Shown here piece by piece: positions 8,721-16,441 of a stretch of DNA of 16,774 nt. This stretch comes from Mycoemilia scoparia (Eukaryota > Kickxellomycota > Kickxellomycetes > Kickxellales > Kickxellaceae). The notes under the pieces are model-generated. The model saw nothing but the letters and a program-made list of their open reading frames with translations. It was not told the DNA's origin and made no database searches. Location: assembly GCA_027575805.1 (NCBI GenBank), contig JANBPU010000323.1:1-16774 (forward strand), given 5' to 3'. Position 1 is the stretch's first letter; every line of letters starts with the position of its first letter. Position numbers and translations under genes: made by a program.

Positions 8721-9464
8721 ATGTTCCGTCTATCCACTCGTCTGTTTTCCTCAACCACCGCCAGAGCCGCGACCACCACTCTCCCGGGCTCTTCCTTGGC
8801 CGGAAAGGCCGCCACTGTTGCTGCCGCTGCCGGTGTTCTTCGTATGAAGCACACCTTGCCTGACCTTCCCTACGATTACAATGCGCTCGAGCCAGTAATT
8901 TCGGCCGACATTATGCGTCTCCACCACGACAAGCACCACCAGGCCTACGTCAACGGCCTCAATGCCGCGGAGGAGCAATTGGTCGAAGCCACCAATACCA
9001 GCAATGCTGCCAAGATCGCACAAATCCAGAGCGCCATTAGATTCAATGCCGGCGGACACATCAACCACAGTATTTTCTGGAACAACCTGGTCTCGATCAA
9101 AGAGGGCGGTGGCCAGCTCCAGGCCGGGGCGCTCAAGTCTGCCATCGAGGCTGAATTCGGGTCACTTGAAAAGCTCAGCAAGCTGATGAATGCCCAAACC
9201 GTTGCGATCCAGGGGTCTGGATGGGGATGGTTGGTTCTTAACCCCAATACCGGAAAATTGGAGATCGTGACTTTGCCTAACCAGGATACTCCAGCCATGA
9301 TTGGGCGCCATCCTTTGCTGGGCATTGATATTTGGGAGCATGCCTTTTATCTGGATTATAAGAATGTTAAGGCTGATTATTTGAATAATATTTGGAAGAT
9401 TGTTAATTGGAAGGATGTCGAGAAGCGTTATGAAGAGGGTCTTAAGCTTGTCACGTCTAACTAA
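8721..9464 (+). CDS. SOD2: Mitochondrial manganese superoxide dismutase
   Basis: The enzyme converts superoxide to oxygen and hydrogen peroxide in the mitochondrial matrix. From the ATG at 8721 it has 247 residues. A basic, Ser/Thr/Arg-rich presequence starting [16 protein letters not shown] fits mitochondrial import, and the mature part starts near [11 protein letters not shown] (about 43). Metal ligands are His68 (RLHHDKHH), His116 (GGHINHS), Asp203 and His207 ([11 protein letters not shown]). Gln164 in QGSGWGW, with Gly rather than Gln in the GGH segment, marks the Mn rather than the Fe type. No intron is evident. The frame stays open upstream to 8538, with an earlier ATG at 8580 that would add 47 residues with a hydrophobic stretch; I prefer 8721 because it starts a textbook presequence. 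It is convergent with the PITH gene. Identity is very secure; the start is fairly secure. Confidence 0.96.
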   Translation: MFRLSTRLFSSTTARAATTTLPGSSLAGKAATVAAAAGVLRMKHTLPDLPYDYNALEPVISADIMRLHHDKHHQAYVNGLNAAEEQLVEATNTSNAAKIAQIQSAIRFNAGGHINHSIFWNNLVSIKEGGGQLQAGALKSAIEAEFGSLEKLSKLMNAQTVAIQGSGWGWLVLNPNTGKLEIVTLPNQDTPAMIGRHPLLGIDIWEHAFYLDYKNVKADYLNNIWKIVNWKDVEKRYEEGLKLVTSN

Positions 9465-9506
9465 CTAACTAACTGACCTTATTTAGTTGATTGGTTGGTG
9501 GGCAAA

Positions 9507-9654
9507 TGTTCAAAATCCACAGGGTTTTGGGCAAAATAAATGGCGGGTCCTCAGGAGTAGTTGCACATACCAAATGGCCGATGACTAGGCCAAAATCTTA
9601 TGAGGATCCATCTCTGCCTACTACCGTAAATTCGATCACTAGTCAATTTTCCCA
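9507..9654 (+). mobile_element. MITE family C, copy C2
   Basis: A 148-bp element with diverged ends (TGTTCAAAATCCAC against the complement TGGGAAAATTGACTAGTG) and AA on both flanks (9505-9506 and 9655-9656). It shares with the other C copies GGGCAAAAT, AGTTGCA, GGCCAAAATC and TCTCTGCCTACTA. It begins 42 bases after the SOD stop, so it almost certainly lies in the SOD 3' untranslated region. It carries an AATAAA at 9535-9540. Confidence 0.72.
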
Positions 9655-9656
9655 AA

Positions 9657-9979
9657 TGACCTATTGCTGTGGACTTTTTTCGCAAAGTTTGTTTTGGGGG
9701 AAGATTTTGTGAACAAGAAGTTGTCCAGTGTGTTTTCTTATCTCTTTGAATAATAGCAATAAATACCTTGCAATTCACTAATAACAAATATATATATTAC
9801 ACATCATGTGGCTGTTTAAATAAAGGAGAAGGGAATGAGATAGGTTTATGTATGAAGAAATGTACTACAAGCTGATACTCAAAATTTAAAATATCCGATC
9901 CAAGCGATTGAATGTAATGTGTTGTGGTGGCCTGCTGCCTTTGTTAATAATAGTGGACCAATCAACAAAGAGAGAATTA
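9657..9979. other. Convergent intergenic region between SOD and PITH genes
   Basis: AT-rich, with no gene. An AATAAA at 9759-9764 on the plus strand is a second candidate polyadenylation signal for the SOD transcript. Confidence 0.5.
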
Positions 9980-11286
9980 CTACTCTACAAATTTGCTTGC
10001 CATGTTGACAGACTCTATTTTATGATCCTTTAGGTTTGGTGTGGCCTCATAAACCACATTAACCAGCGTGTTTTTCTTGGCCTACAAAAAAAAAGAGTAA
10101 ATTTAAATTAAATGTCTTTTAAAACTATAATAATAGCAACGGGGAGGATTATTGACTTTGAAAAAATGGCCAAAGTTCACAGCAAGGCTTTGGGCAAAAT
10201 GAATCCCCAGGAATTGCATATCAAATGAATGTGTGATGATTGGGCCAGAATCCAACAAGGATCCATTTCTGCTTATCACCATAGATTCGTTCATTAGTGA
10301 AGTCTTCCCATATGTTTATTTTTTGTTAGTTGCGCTGGTAGCAGGTACTTACAGGTAGCCACTCGCCCTTGAATGCCAAGAACAAGAGTCTGGTAACATC
10401 TCCACTGAAGCAGTTAGGGAAATAGAGTGTCAGGTTTGTGACCTGGCGGAATTTCATGACATTTGTGTTATACTCGACCGGCTGTGCCTGGTTTGGGGCA
10501 TTGACAAGTGACCAGTGCTGAACTGGCTTCTCGCTCTCGACAGTATCAAAGTCAATGTCTGGCCTATTGACAAAGACCTTCATTTGATTTGGCGACATTC
10601 CATCCGGGCCTCCTCGGATTATTATTGACTTTAGTTTAACCTGGCCAGTGAACCTACATCAGCACACGCAAGAGATAATAACATCGTTAACAAACCAGTG
10701 GGCGTGGGGATTGGTTGAATGTGTGGTCTGGTTGCGGTGCTTACGGGATGTGGACTATGAGCTGTTCATCAGCATCGCTGTCAACAAACTACAGTAATAG
10801 TAATGGTTTCAATAAGATTTTGTGTGTCAGCCGATAAATAAATAACCCATAAGAAGCCATGGTTGCTGTTGTTGGCGTCTCTGTGCATTATAACCAGCAC
10901 CCGGATCAGATATGGTTATATATGAGAGCCTATTTTTGAAGGACTAATTTTTGCTGTGTGTATTATTGGCCAGCCCATATCATCATTGTAATATTGATTT
11001 AGCCCTTCAAAAATATTCTTTCATATTTAGAGTAGGTAAGTGTGGCACTTACCTTGGTTGTGTCCATGCGCTCATCCCAGGGCTTGAATATCCCCTTTAT
11101 AGAGTCCTTGACTTTCTCGTTCATGCACCGAACTTGGTCGATATTGACTTTGCTGAACAAGGAGTCCTTGAGGACCTCTTCGTTGTCGTGGGAATGGTCA
11201 TGGTCGTGGCCGTGGTGGCCGCCATGTCCTGAGTGATCGTGGCATCCACCGTCTTCGTTGAATTCGTTAAAGCAGCTATGGCTCAT
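9980..11286 (-). CDS. PITH-domain protein (PITHD1-like), four exons
   Basis: Joining the exons 11286-11053, 10788-10745, 10653-10353 and 10081-9980 gives 226 residues with all phases consistent. The donors are GTAAGT, GTAAGC and GTAAGT, and the acceptors end in TGTAG, ATGTAG and TTGTAG. The N-terminus is His-rich (about 16-33, HDHSGHGGHHGHDHDHSHD), like the MSHGHSHG start of animal PITHD1. The PITH domain (about 42-205) follows, with the hallmarks CMNEK, GIFKPWDER, FVDSDADEQL, IPFTGQVKLK, GGPDGMSP and FKGEWLP. The last exon ends ...NMASKFVE. PITH domains form a beta-sandwich also found in thioredoxin-like TXNL1, which binds the proteasome; free-standing PITHD1 relatives are cytosolic or nuclear and their role is little known. 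The second exon is only 44 bases. Introns 1 and 3 each contain a MITE. Length (about 210 in animals) and domain order are normal, so the call is secure. Confidence 0.92.
10167..10310 (+). mobile_element. MITE family C, copy C3, inside PITH intron 3
   Basis: Begins TGGCCAAAGTTCAC and ends with the complement of TGGGAAGACTTCACT. It shares GGGCAAAATGAATCCCCAGG, ATTGGGCCAGAATC and TTTCTGC with the other C copies. The right flank is TA (10311-10312); the left is AA. It fills about half of the 271-base intron (10082-10352) and lies antisense to the gene. Neither splice site is inside it. Confidence 0.75.
10923..11023 (+). mobile_element. MITE family B, copy B4, inside PITH intron 1
   Basis: A 101-bp element with TA on both sides (10921-10922 and 11024-11025). 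The ends are TGAGAGCCTATTTTTGAAGG and the complement TGAAAGAATATTTTTGAAGG. The core TTGGCCAGCC and ATATTGATTTAGCCC matches B3. It occupies part of the 264-base intron 10789-11052 and ends 29 bases from the 5' splice site. Confidence 0.82.
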
Positions 11287-11424
11287 AGTATATAAATACG
11301 TGTATGTGTGCGTGTCTTTATTATAAGTGGATAGAGAGAGATTTGTATATATGTGCGTAGTATGATGGCTGTTGAGTGGTCTTGATTCATACGAGTAGAC
11401 GCATGGTTTGTTAGCTAGTGTGCA

Positions 11425-11432
11425 TATAAATA
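11425..11432 (+). promoter_or_regulatory. Possible TATA box
   Basis: A perfect TATAAATA on the plus strand is followed by coding-like plus-strand sequence from about 11457. It is the main hint that the adjacent segment is a plus-strand gene. TATA-like strings are frequent in AT-rich DNA, so the call is weak. Confidence 0.3.
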
Positions 11433-11544
11433 AGCTTTGGTGGAGAAGCGTACCTTATGGGTTATCAAAGATCTTCTAGAAGCTGCTGGCGCCTTTTGTA
11501 TCTCTGCCTAAAACCACATCATCCGTATAAAGAGAGAAAGATGC

Positions 11545-11946
11545 ATGTTCATGGATGTTAAAGCCAGCTCTCTGTTCGTCAGCTGGCAGAACCCAAAGTC
11601 TAGCAGAGAAGGGGCGCCCGGCAGGTATGCAAACTCACAGCCACGGTACGAACATCGTCCCGCAATGCGAATGGGAGACAAATAGAGAGCCATCACCGCC
11701 ACCAGGACAATTTCAAGAAGGAAATCATCGTCAAGACGCCAAGGAATCTCGACGTCCTTAAAAACAATAGCAAAAAACCCAGTATCGAGAAGCGAGCGAG
11801 GTTGGTGTTATGGGCTTTCAGGAGATCGTCCTCAGCATCCAACTCAGATGCTGGCGGTGTATGTGACATTCAGCTTCCTCCCTAGGAGTAATAAATAGCT
11901 TAATAATAATCTACCTCAGATGCCGGTGGACCCAAAAACCATGTGA
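11545..11946 (+). CDS. Unresolved, possibly intron-containing or frameshifted small gene
   Basis: I recognise no family. From the ATG at 11545 one frame reads 46 codons (MFMDVKASSLFVSWQNP...) to TAG at 11683-11685. The next frame is open from 11604 to 11883 and carries a C-ending, charged segment (for example DNFKKEIIVKTPRNLDVLKN, then KRARLVLWAFRR). The two could be joined by an intron with donor GTATGC at 11625 and a weak acceptor at 11677, or they are split by a frameshift. A second candidate intron, 11859-11919, has a good GTATGT donor and a CTACCTCAG acceptor and would give a short last exon ending at TGA 11944-11946. A minus-strand frame at 11508-11702 also looks passable, so even the strand is uncertain. 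It may be a real small gene, a decayed one, or chance. Confidence 0.28.
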
Positions 11947-12199
11947 ATACCAAGGAGGAAATAAAAATGTGGATATTCTTAGCAAGCCCGGTTCTCTCAT
12001 AGAGAGAAAGTACACTACTAGAATTTGCAATGAGCTTTCATTTTGATTATAATAATATAAACTGTTTGTATTGATAAAATATGTGATATGACGACGCTAT
12101 GGCTAAGAGTGAGAATAACAAGACAAGGAGATTTGTCCCTGGAGGAAATCAAAGGCAACAAGCACAGTAAGTAGAGAGTTAAAAACAACAACAGACTTG

Positions 12200-12995
12200 T
12201 TAAACCATGTGCTCGACCTCAGAAACAAGGGCATCCAACTCGGTCTTCTGCTTCTTGAGCTCAGCCTCGAGTTCTTCGATCTTCTTGTCCTTGGCATCGA
12301 TTTCGGCCTGGAGGTTGGATGATTTTTTATCGGATTTGCCATGTTCGACTTCCAAGTCACGGTGCCTAATTTGGTGGTAACAAAAGAAATTTAGAAGCCG
12401 ATTCCATTTTTGGCACGGACAAAAATACTGTAGTAGATATGGCTACTTACTTCCTTTCGCTTTCCAAAAGGCTGGTCTTGGCGTTATCAAGCTCCTCTTC
12501 GAGATGTGCGATGCGCTTGTTGAGTCTTTCCTGGTTATCGTTGGCGTGGAGGTGTTCATACTTTTCCTTGACATCCTTGTGTCTTTCCTCGACGCTCTCG
12601 AGCTCAGCGGTGAGGTTGGCCACGCGGCCTTCGAGCTCCATGTTGACCTTTTCGAGGTTGATAATCTTGCTCTCGAGATTCTTGATGGTCTGCTCGGACT
12701 CTTCGAAACGCTCGTTGGCTGCTTCTGCCTCAGCCTTGAGGGATGCCATTTTCTGTTGGTGACAAAGAAAAAAAATAAACACAAAATGGTTGAATTAGTA
12801 TTGTTTGTGATGGTACTGTTTTTACATGTGTACGGCAAATGTTTTGGAGGAACTACCAACAAATCTGACCAGATGATGAGGTGGCCAAATTTGAATATAC
12901 ATCATTCATGTCTTTGCGACGAATGAGGCAAATTGATAAATAACTAAATGCCAGAAGGAATATATGTGTGTGCTTACTTCTCTGAGTTTGTCCAT
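12200..12995 (-). CDS. Tropomyosin, three exons
   Basis: The exons 12995-12978, 12752-12451 and 12365-12200 join in phase (donors GTAAGC and GTAAGT, acceptors CAACAG and ATTAG) to a 161-residue protein. That is exactly the length of fission yeast Cdc8 and budding yeast Tpm2. The N-terminus MDKLREK is the conserved tropomyosin start, and exon 1 encodes only these first six residues. The rest is an unbroken alpha-helical coiled coil of Glu/Lys/Ala/Leu heptads with no proline (for example AEAEAANERFEESEQ, NMELEGRVANLTAELE, RIAHLEEELDNAKTSLLE). It polymerises along actin filaments and stabilises cables and the cytokinetic ring. Introns are 225 and 85 bases. Starting from the ATG inside exon 2 would lose MDKLRE, which head-to-tail polymerisation needs. 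It is divergent from the LRR gene. Confident call. Confidence 0.94.
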
Positions 12996-13320
12996 TATGT
13001 TGTTGTTGTTGTCGTTTTTACTAGAGTCGATAAAAAGCTATTAAAGTGTAGTAGTTTATAGAAATTAAAAAAGAGAAATAGAGAGAGAGATGAGAGGGGC
13101 GAGGACAAGAAATGCAAATATCAGCGCAACATTTAAGTTGGTCAGTCTTGCTTTGGTCAGGCAACAAAGTTCATTTTAACTGAGGGACACTCATACACAC
13201 ACTTGCACTTTTGCTAAGCAGCCCTTGTCCACAAAAACACAGGCACACACTTGCGACTGGGAAAAGGAGAGTATAGTGTAAATAACAAGCACAAGTGTGT
13301 AGTTAATTTCCTTGTAATGC
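12996..13320. other. Shared upstream region of tropomyosin (-) and LRR (+) genes
   Basis: About 545 bases separate the two start codons. The sequence has GA and CA-rich stretches and no gene. A family A element occupies the half nearer the LRR gene. Confidence 0.5.
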
Positions 13321-13433
13321 TAGAACCCATTTTCGAACGGATTATTATGTTGATTTCTATAACCAAATCAAGCCCAGCCTAATCGATGTCCAGTTTTACT
13401 AGTAAACTTTCACCCTTCAAAAGTTATTACCCA
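13321..13433 (+). mobile_element. MITE family A, copy A6, left half decayed
   Basis: The right half (13385-13433, GATGTCCAGTTTTACTAGTA onward) is nearly identical to copy A3 and ends in the standard TTATTACCCA followed by TA (13434-13435). The left half is only loosely alignable (ATTTTCGAACGG for ATTTTTGAAGGG), so the left limit is uncertain. It lies about 105 bases upstream of the LRR start codon. Confidence 0.65.
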
Positions 13434-13539
13434 TATTCTGGTGGAGAACTTCCCATAAGTCGCACGTTACTATTATTTTACATTACTATCGCTATACAGA
13501 CAACTCAATACTGCATGCCAAGCGTACTAGCGCAATATT

Positions 13540-15528
13540 ATGATGGAGGTGGGTCAGATTGCTGGAGCAGATACCAATAACAGTACAGGATCAATGAGCC
13601 GCCATACATTAAACCTTGGCCCAAACTTACCAGCACAAGCTACGCCTCTGCAGGCCAGATCATCCAGCCACAACGACAGGTAGTTCCTACTTTAATAGCG
13701 ATATGTTCTATATAACTAAAGCATAGAAGCCATAACTAAAACGCAAACTGACCATTGAAATTTAAACAACAGTGTTTTAGGGCATAGATCTAGCACTACA
13801 CAGCAGCAGCAACAGCTTTCTTTGGGTTCAGCATCATCCTTTCGTCGCTCACGCTCACACCCTGACCCAACTTCCGAGGCGTCAGTCCAGAATGGTAGCA
13901 GCGCAGGCCCTCCTCAGAGCATTAGATACATAAATCCAAATTCGCCTACTCCCGTAGTATTTCCACGCTCTCCAAGCAGATCCATTCATCCATTTTCATC
14001 TCAGTTTCACCGTCCACCACCGCCCGCCAGTCCATTGTCACCACCTGCCGGTGTTCAAGGATCGCCTAGGATAAGTGCTGGCTCAAACCTAGTTGATCAC
14101 AATGATCCCTTTGGCTCTCCCCAAGTGAGAAGCAGCAGCACCCCATTTTCATTGGGATTCTCGCCCGGCTTTTCTCCAAGCAGATCAGCAAAGAGATCAG
14201 GCTTAGCAGGCACAGGGGCCAGCCCAAGTATCAGGCGGAGGCTGTTTTTTGATGATGGATCAGATAATTCCGACGATTCTAAGGGCAAAAGCAGTGCCAC
14301 TTCCAATGATGTTGCTGCAAAAGGCAGCACTCGCAGACTCAGTATGCTTTCGAACTCTCAGCGGCAAAATGACCCGGCGATTGATGAGATGGCCAGAGAT
14401 ATTATAAGGAGGGCAGTTGACGAGGGCCATGAGCAAGTAAATCTAAGCGACCTTGGCTTGACCCATCTCCCTGTTGAGATCTGCGAGCTCAAGGACTTGA
14501 TTGTCTTAACACCCCACCAGACAATGCAATCAAATCTTGAGATTAACCTCAGCTCAAACCTGCTTCATTCATTCCCAACCTCCTTGTGCCAGCTGCAAAA
14601 CCTAACCATGCTATTCTTGTCACATAACAAGCTGGAGTCCATCCCACCAAGCATTTACCACTTGCAAAACCTCACTTACCTGTCAATTGCAAATAACCAC
14701 ATCAAGTATCTGCCATTCGAGATTACACTTTTACCAAAACTGACATCGGTCACAGCCCATCCTAACAGATACTTGAGCTTACCACTGCCCCATCAGCGCA
14801 GGGGATTTTTGCATATTCAAAGCAGCAACAGCATCGCTGCTCCACCTAACAGCCCAGATGCCATGGATATTGAAGTGCCAACATCCATTCAAGATGAGGA
14901 GTGCTCCTGTTGTCTTGATACCTCAGGCTGGCAGGCTTACCATGTGCTGTTCCAAAAGCCACTCCCATCACTCATAGATCTTGCTGCAAGAGCCATCCCA
15001 TCGGAAGATCTTAAGCTCCTTGACCGCTTCCACCTAACAACATCACCATCCAGCAGCAAAATAAGCTTTGGTAATGCCAGCAATTTCAATCAGCTACCCA
15101 GAAGCCCCTTGCTTGCCCAATCACCATCAACATTTGATCCGCTATATAGTGGCAACACTGTTAGTGGGTGGAGCTGTGGTCTCAATAGTGGTAGCGATGG
15201 TTCTTATTCAGAGCAGCTAGGGTACAAACTTGTTGACAAAGTTAGACTACAGATGGATGCCAAGCATAGTAGTAACATTTGTGCAATTTGCAAGTCCAAC
15301 TTTCTTTATCCCCTTGTCGAGTTTTATGTGTGGACTACCATAGGAGTGGCAATTAATAGACCTACTACTGCTAGCCCACCACCACAGCTAGTGTCTGCCA
15401 CATTCAACTCGCCTATATCCAGTGGCAACAATTCTAAGCTGATACCATTCCATGTCCGATGTTGCAGCAACAAGTGTATAAGAGCCTCAAGTCTGGATAA
15501 ACTCATGAGGCAGCTATGCATACCCTGA
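13540..15528 (+). CDS. Fungal leucine-rich-repeat protein with C-terminal Cys motifs
   Basis: The proposed ATG is 13540, with an in-frame stop just before it at 13528. Exon 1 ends at 13679 (CAG/GTAGTT) and exon 2 begins at 13773 after AACAACAG. The phases agree and the product is 631 residues. Acceptors at 13787 and 13793 would also keep the frame. Order: a Gln run (about 57-62); a long Ser/Pro/Arg-rich, probably disordered region to about 250; about four LRRs at 269-385 (VNLSDLGLTHLP, INLSSNLLHSFP, LFLSHNKLESIP, LSIANNHIKYLP), the first two separated by an insertion; then a Cys-bearing part with CSCC (424-427), CAIC (550-553) and RCC..KC (609-615), which could bind zinc. The layout resembles uncharacterised LRR proteins conserved across fungi that end in a VPF..R.CS..C motif. 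LRRs bind proteins; no partner is known. Codons are less C-ending than in the SOD or CAP genes. The main frame is secure; exon 1 is likely. Confidence 0.82.
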
Positions 15529-15994
15529 TTCCCAACATTATTAGTGCCCAGAAGCCTATCTGTCATCTTTTGTCTTCAAATTATTGATACTCTAATGGCC
15601 TTTAATATATCACTTTATAGAGTATTTTTGTTTTTTAAATTAGTAAACAAACATAAATATACTTTGTCATCTGTTAAAAGTCTTGATGGATGAAGCTTTA
15701 AAAAGGTCATTTTATTCATGAAAAAATATCATGTAGAGGTGGAGGACTGTGCTCTATGCTATCAGTAACAGGTGATTGGTCAATAGGTAGGTTACTATAC
15801 TGTATCAGGCTATGACACCCTCAGGTCAACATTTAACTGTCCTGGATCATTCAGAAAAAGTCATACTGAGAACAACTCAATTTAACAGAAACTCAAATAT
15901 CTGATCATGAAGTACTCATGACAATTCTAGGTAATTCAGAATCAATTCTTTTTCTATTTATTGTGCCAGCAGTTTGACCAAAGTAATTTAAAAA
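15529..15994. other. 3' flank of the LRR gene
   Basis: AT-rich with no recognised gene, RNA or repeat. It presumably includes the LRR 3' untranslated region. Confidence 0.5.
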
Positions 15995-15996
15995 TA

Positions 15997-16097
15997 TGAG
16001 TAATAATTTTTGAAGAGTGAATGTTTACTAGTAAAACTGGGCATACATTTGACTGTGATTGCCCCTAAAATATTCTCCCTTCAAAAATTATTGCCCA
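15997..16097 (-). mobile_element. MITE family A, copy A2 (inverted)
   Basis: A 101-bp element. On the minus strand it reads TGGGCAATAATTTTTGAAGG... with AGGGGCAATCACAGTCAAAT in the core, matching A1 and A3 apart from about 13 missing bases. It is flanked by TA on both sides (15995-15996 and 16098-16099). Confidence 0.85.
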
Positions 16098-16099
16098 TA

Positions 16100-16213
16100 T
16101 GGATCATAATTTTTGAAGGGAGAATTTTGGGGACCACTGATTATAGGGGAATCACAGCCAAATGGATGTCCAGTTTTACTAGTAAACTTTCACCCTTCAA
16201 AAATTATTACCCA
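16100..16213 (+). mobile_element. MITE family A, copy A3
   Basis: A 114-bp element with ends TGGATCATAATTTTTGAAGG and the complement TGGGTAATAATTTTTGAAGG. It is flanked by TA (16098-16099 and 16214-16215), is the same length as A1, and is very similar to it. Head-to-head with A2 across a single TA. Confidence 0.87.
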
Positions 16214-16253
16214 TATGTTGAGCAACACAACAATAGGAATGATCACTGCCATA

Positions 16254-16304
16254 TGGGTGACCATCATTCACTAGAAAATGATCACCTTTCAAAATGATTG
16301 TTCA
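16254..16304. mobile_element. Short deletion derivative of MITE family A (A4)
   Basis: A 51-bp segment between TA (16252-16253) and CA (16305-16306). Its left end is TGGGTGACCATC, and its right end reads, in complement, TGAACAATCATTTTGAAAGG, a degenerate form of the family A terminus. Most of the core is gone. Confidence 0.5.
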
Positions 16305-16306
16305 CA

Positions 16307-16439
16307 TGGTCAAAGTTCACAAAAGGAATTGGGCAAAATGGGTTCCCAAGAATTGCATGTGGATTGGCTCATGGCAGGGCCAAAATCTGTGGGTCAATCT
16401 TTGCCTACCATAGATTTTATCCCTTGTAAATTTTCACCA
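16307..16439 (+). mobile_element. MITE family C, copy C4
   Basis: A 133-bp element with ends TGGTCAAAGTTCAC and the complement TGGTGAAAATTTAC. It shares GGGCAAAATGGGTTCCCAAG, AATTGCAT, GGCCAAAATCTGTGGG and TTTGCCTACCATAGATT with the other C copies. The flanks are CA and TG, each one change from TA. Confidence 0.78.
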
Positions 16440-16441
16440 TG

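Larger units (their letters stand above)
11287..12199. other. Intergenic region between PITH and tropomyosin genes
   Basis: Upstream of the PITH start the sequence is AT-rich with GT-rich runs. A GC-richer, coding-like segment sits at 11457-11946 and is listed separately. From 11947 to 12199 there is AT-rich sequence, which should hold the tropomyosin 3' untranslated region. Confidence 0.4.

Noticed and set aside
10951..11236. Plus-strand frames opposite PITH exon 1
   Set aside because: They are the complement of the His-rich first exon, whose minus-strand reading has clear homology and splice sites.
12439..12926. Plus-strand frames over the tropomyosin gene
   Set aside because: They are antisense shadows. 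The minus strand gives a complete 161-residue tropomyosin with correct splice sites.
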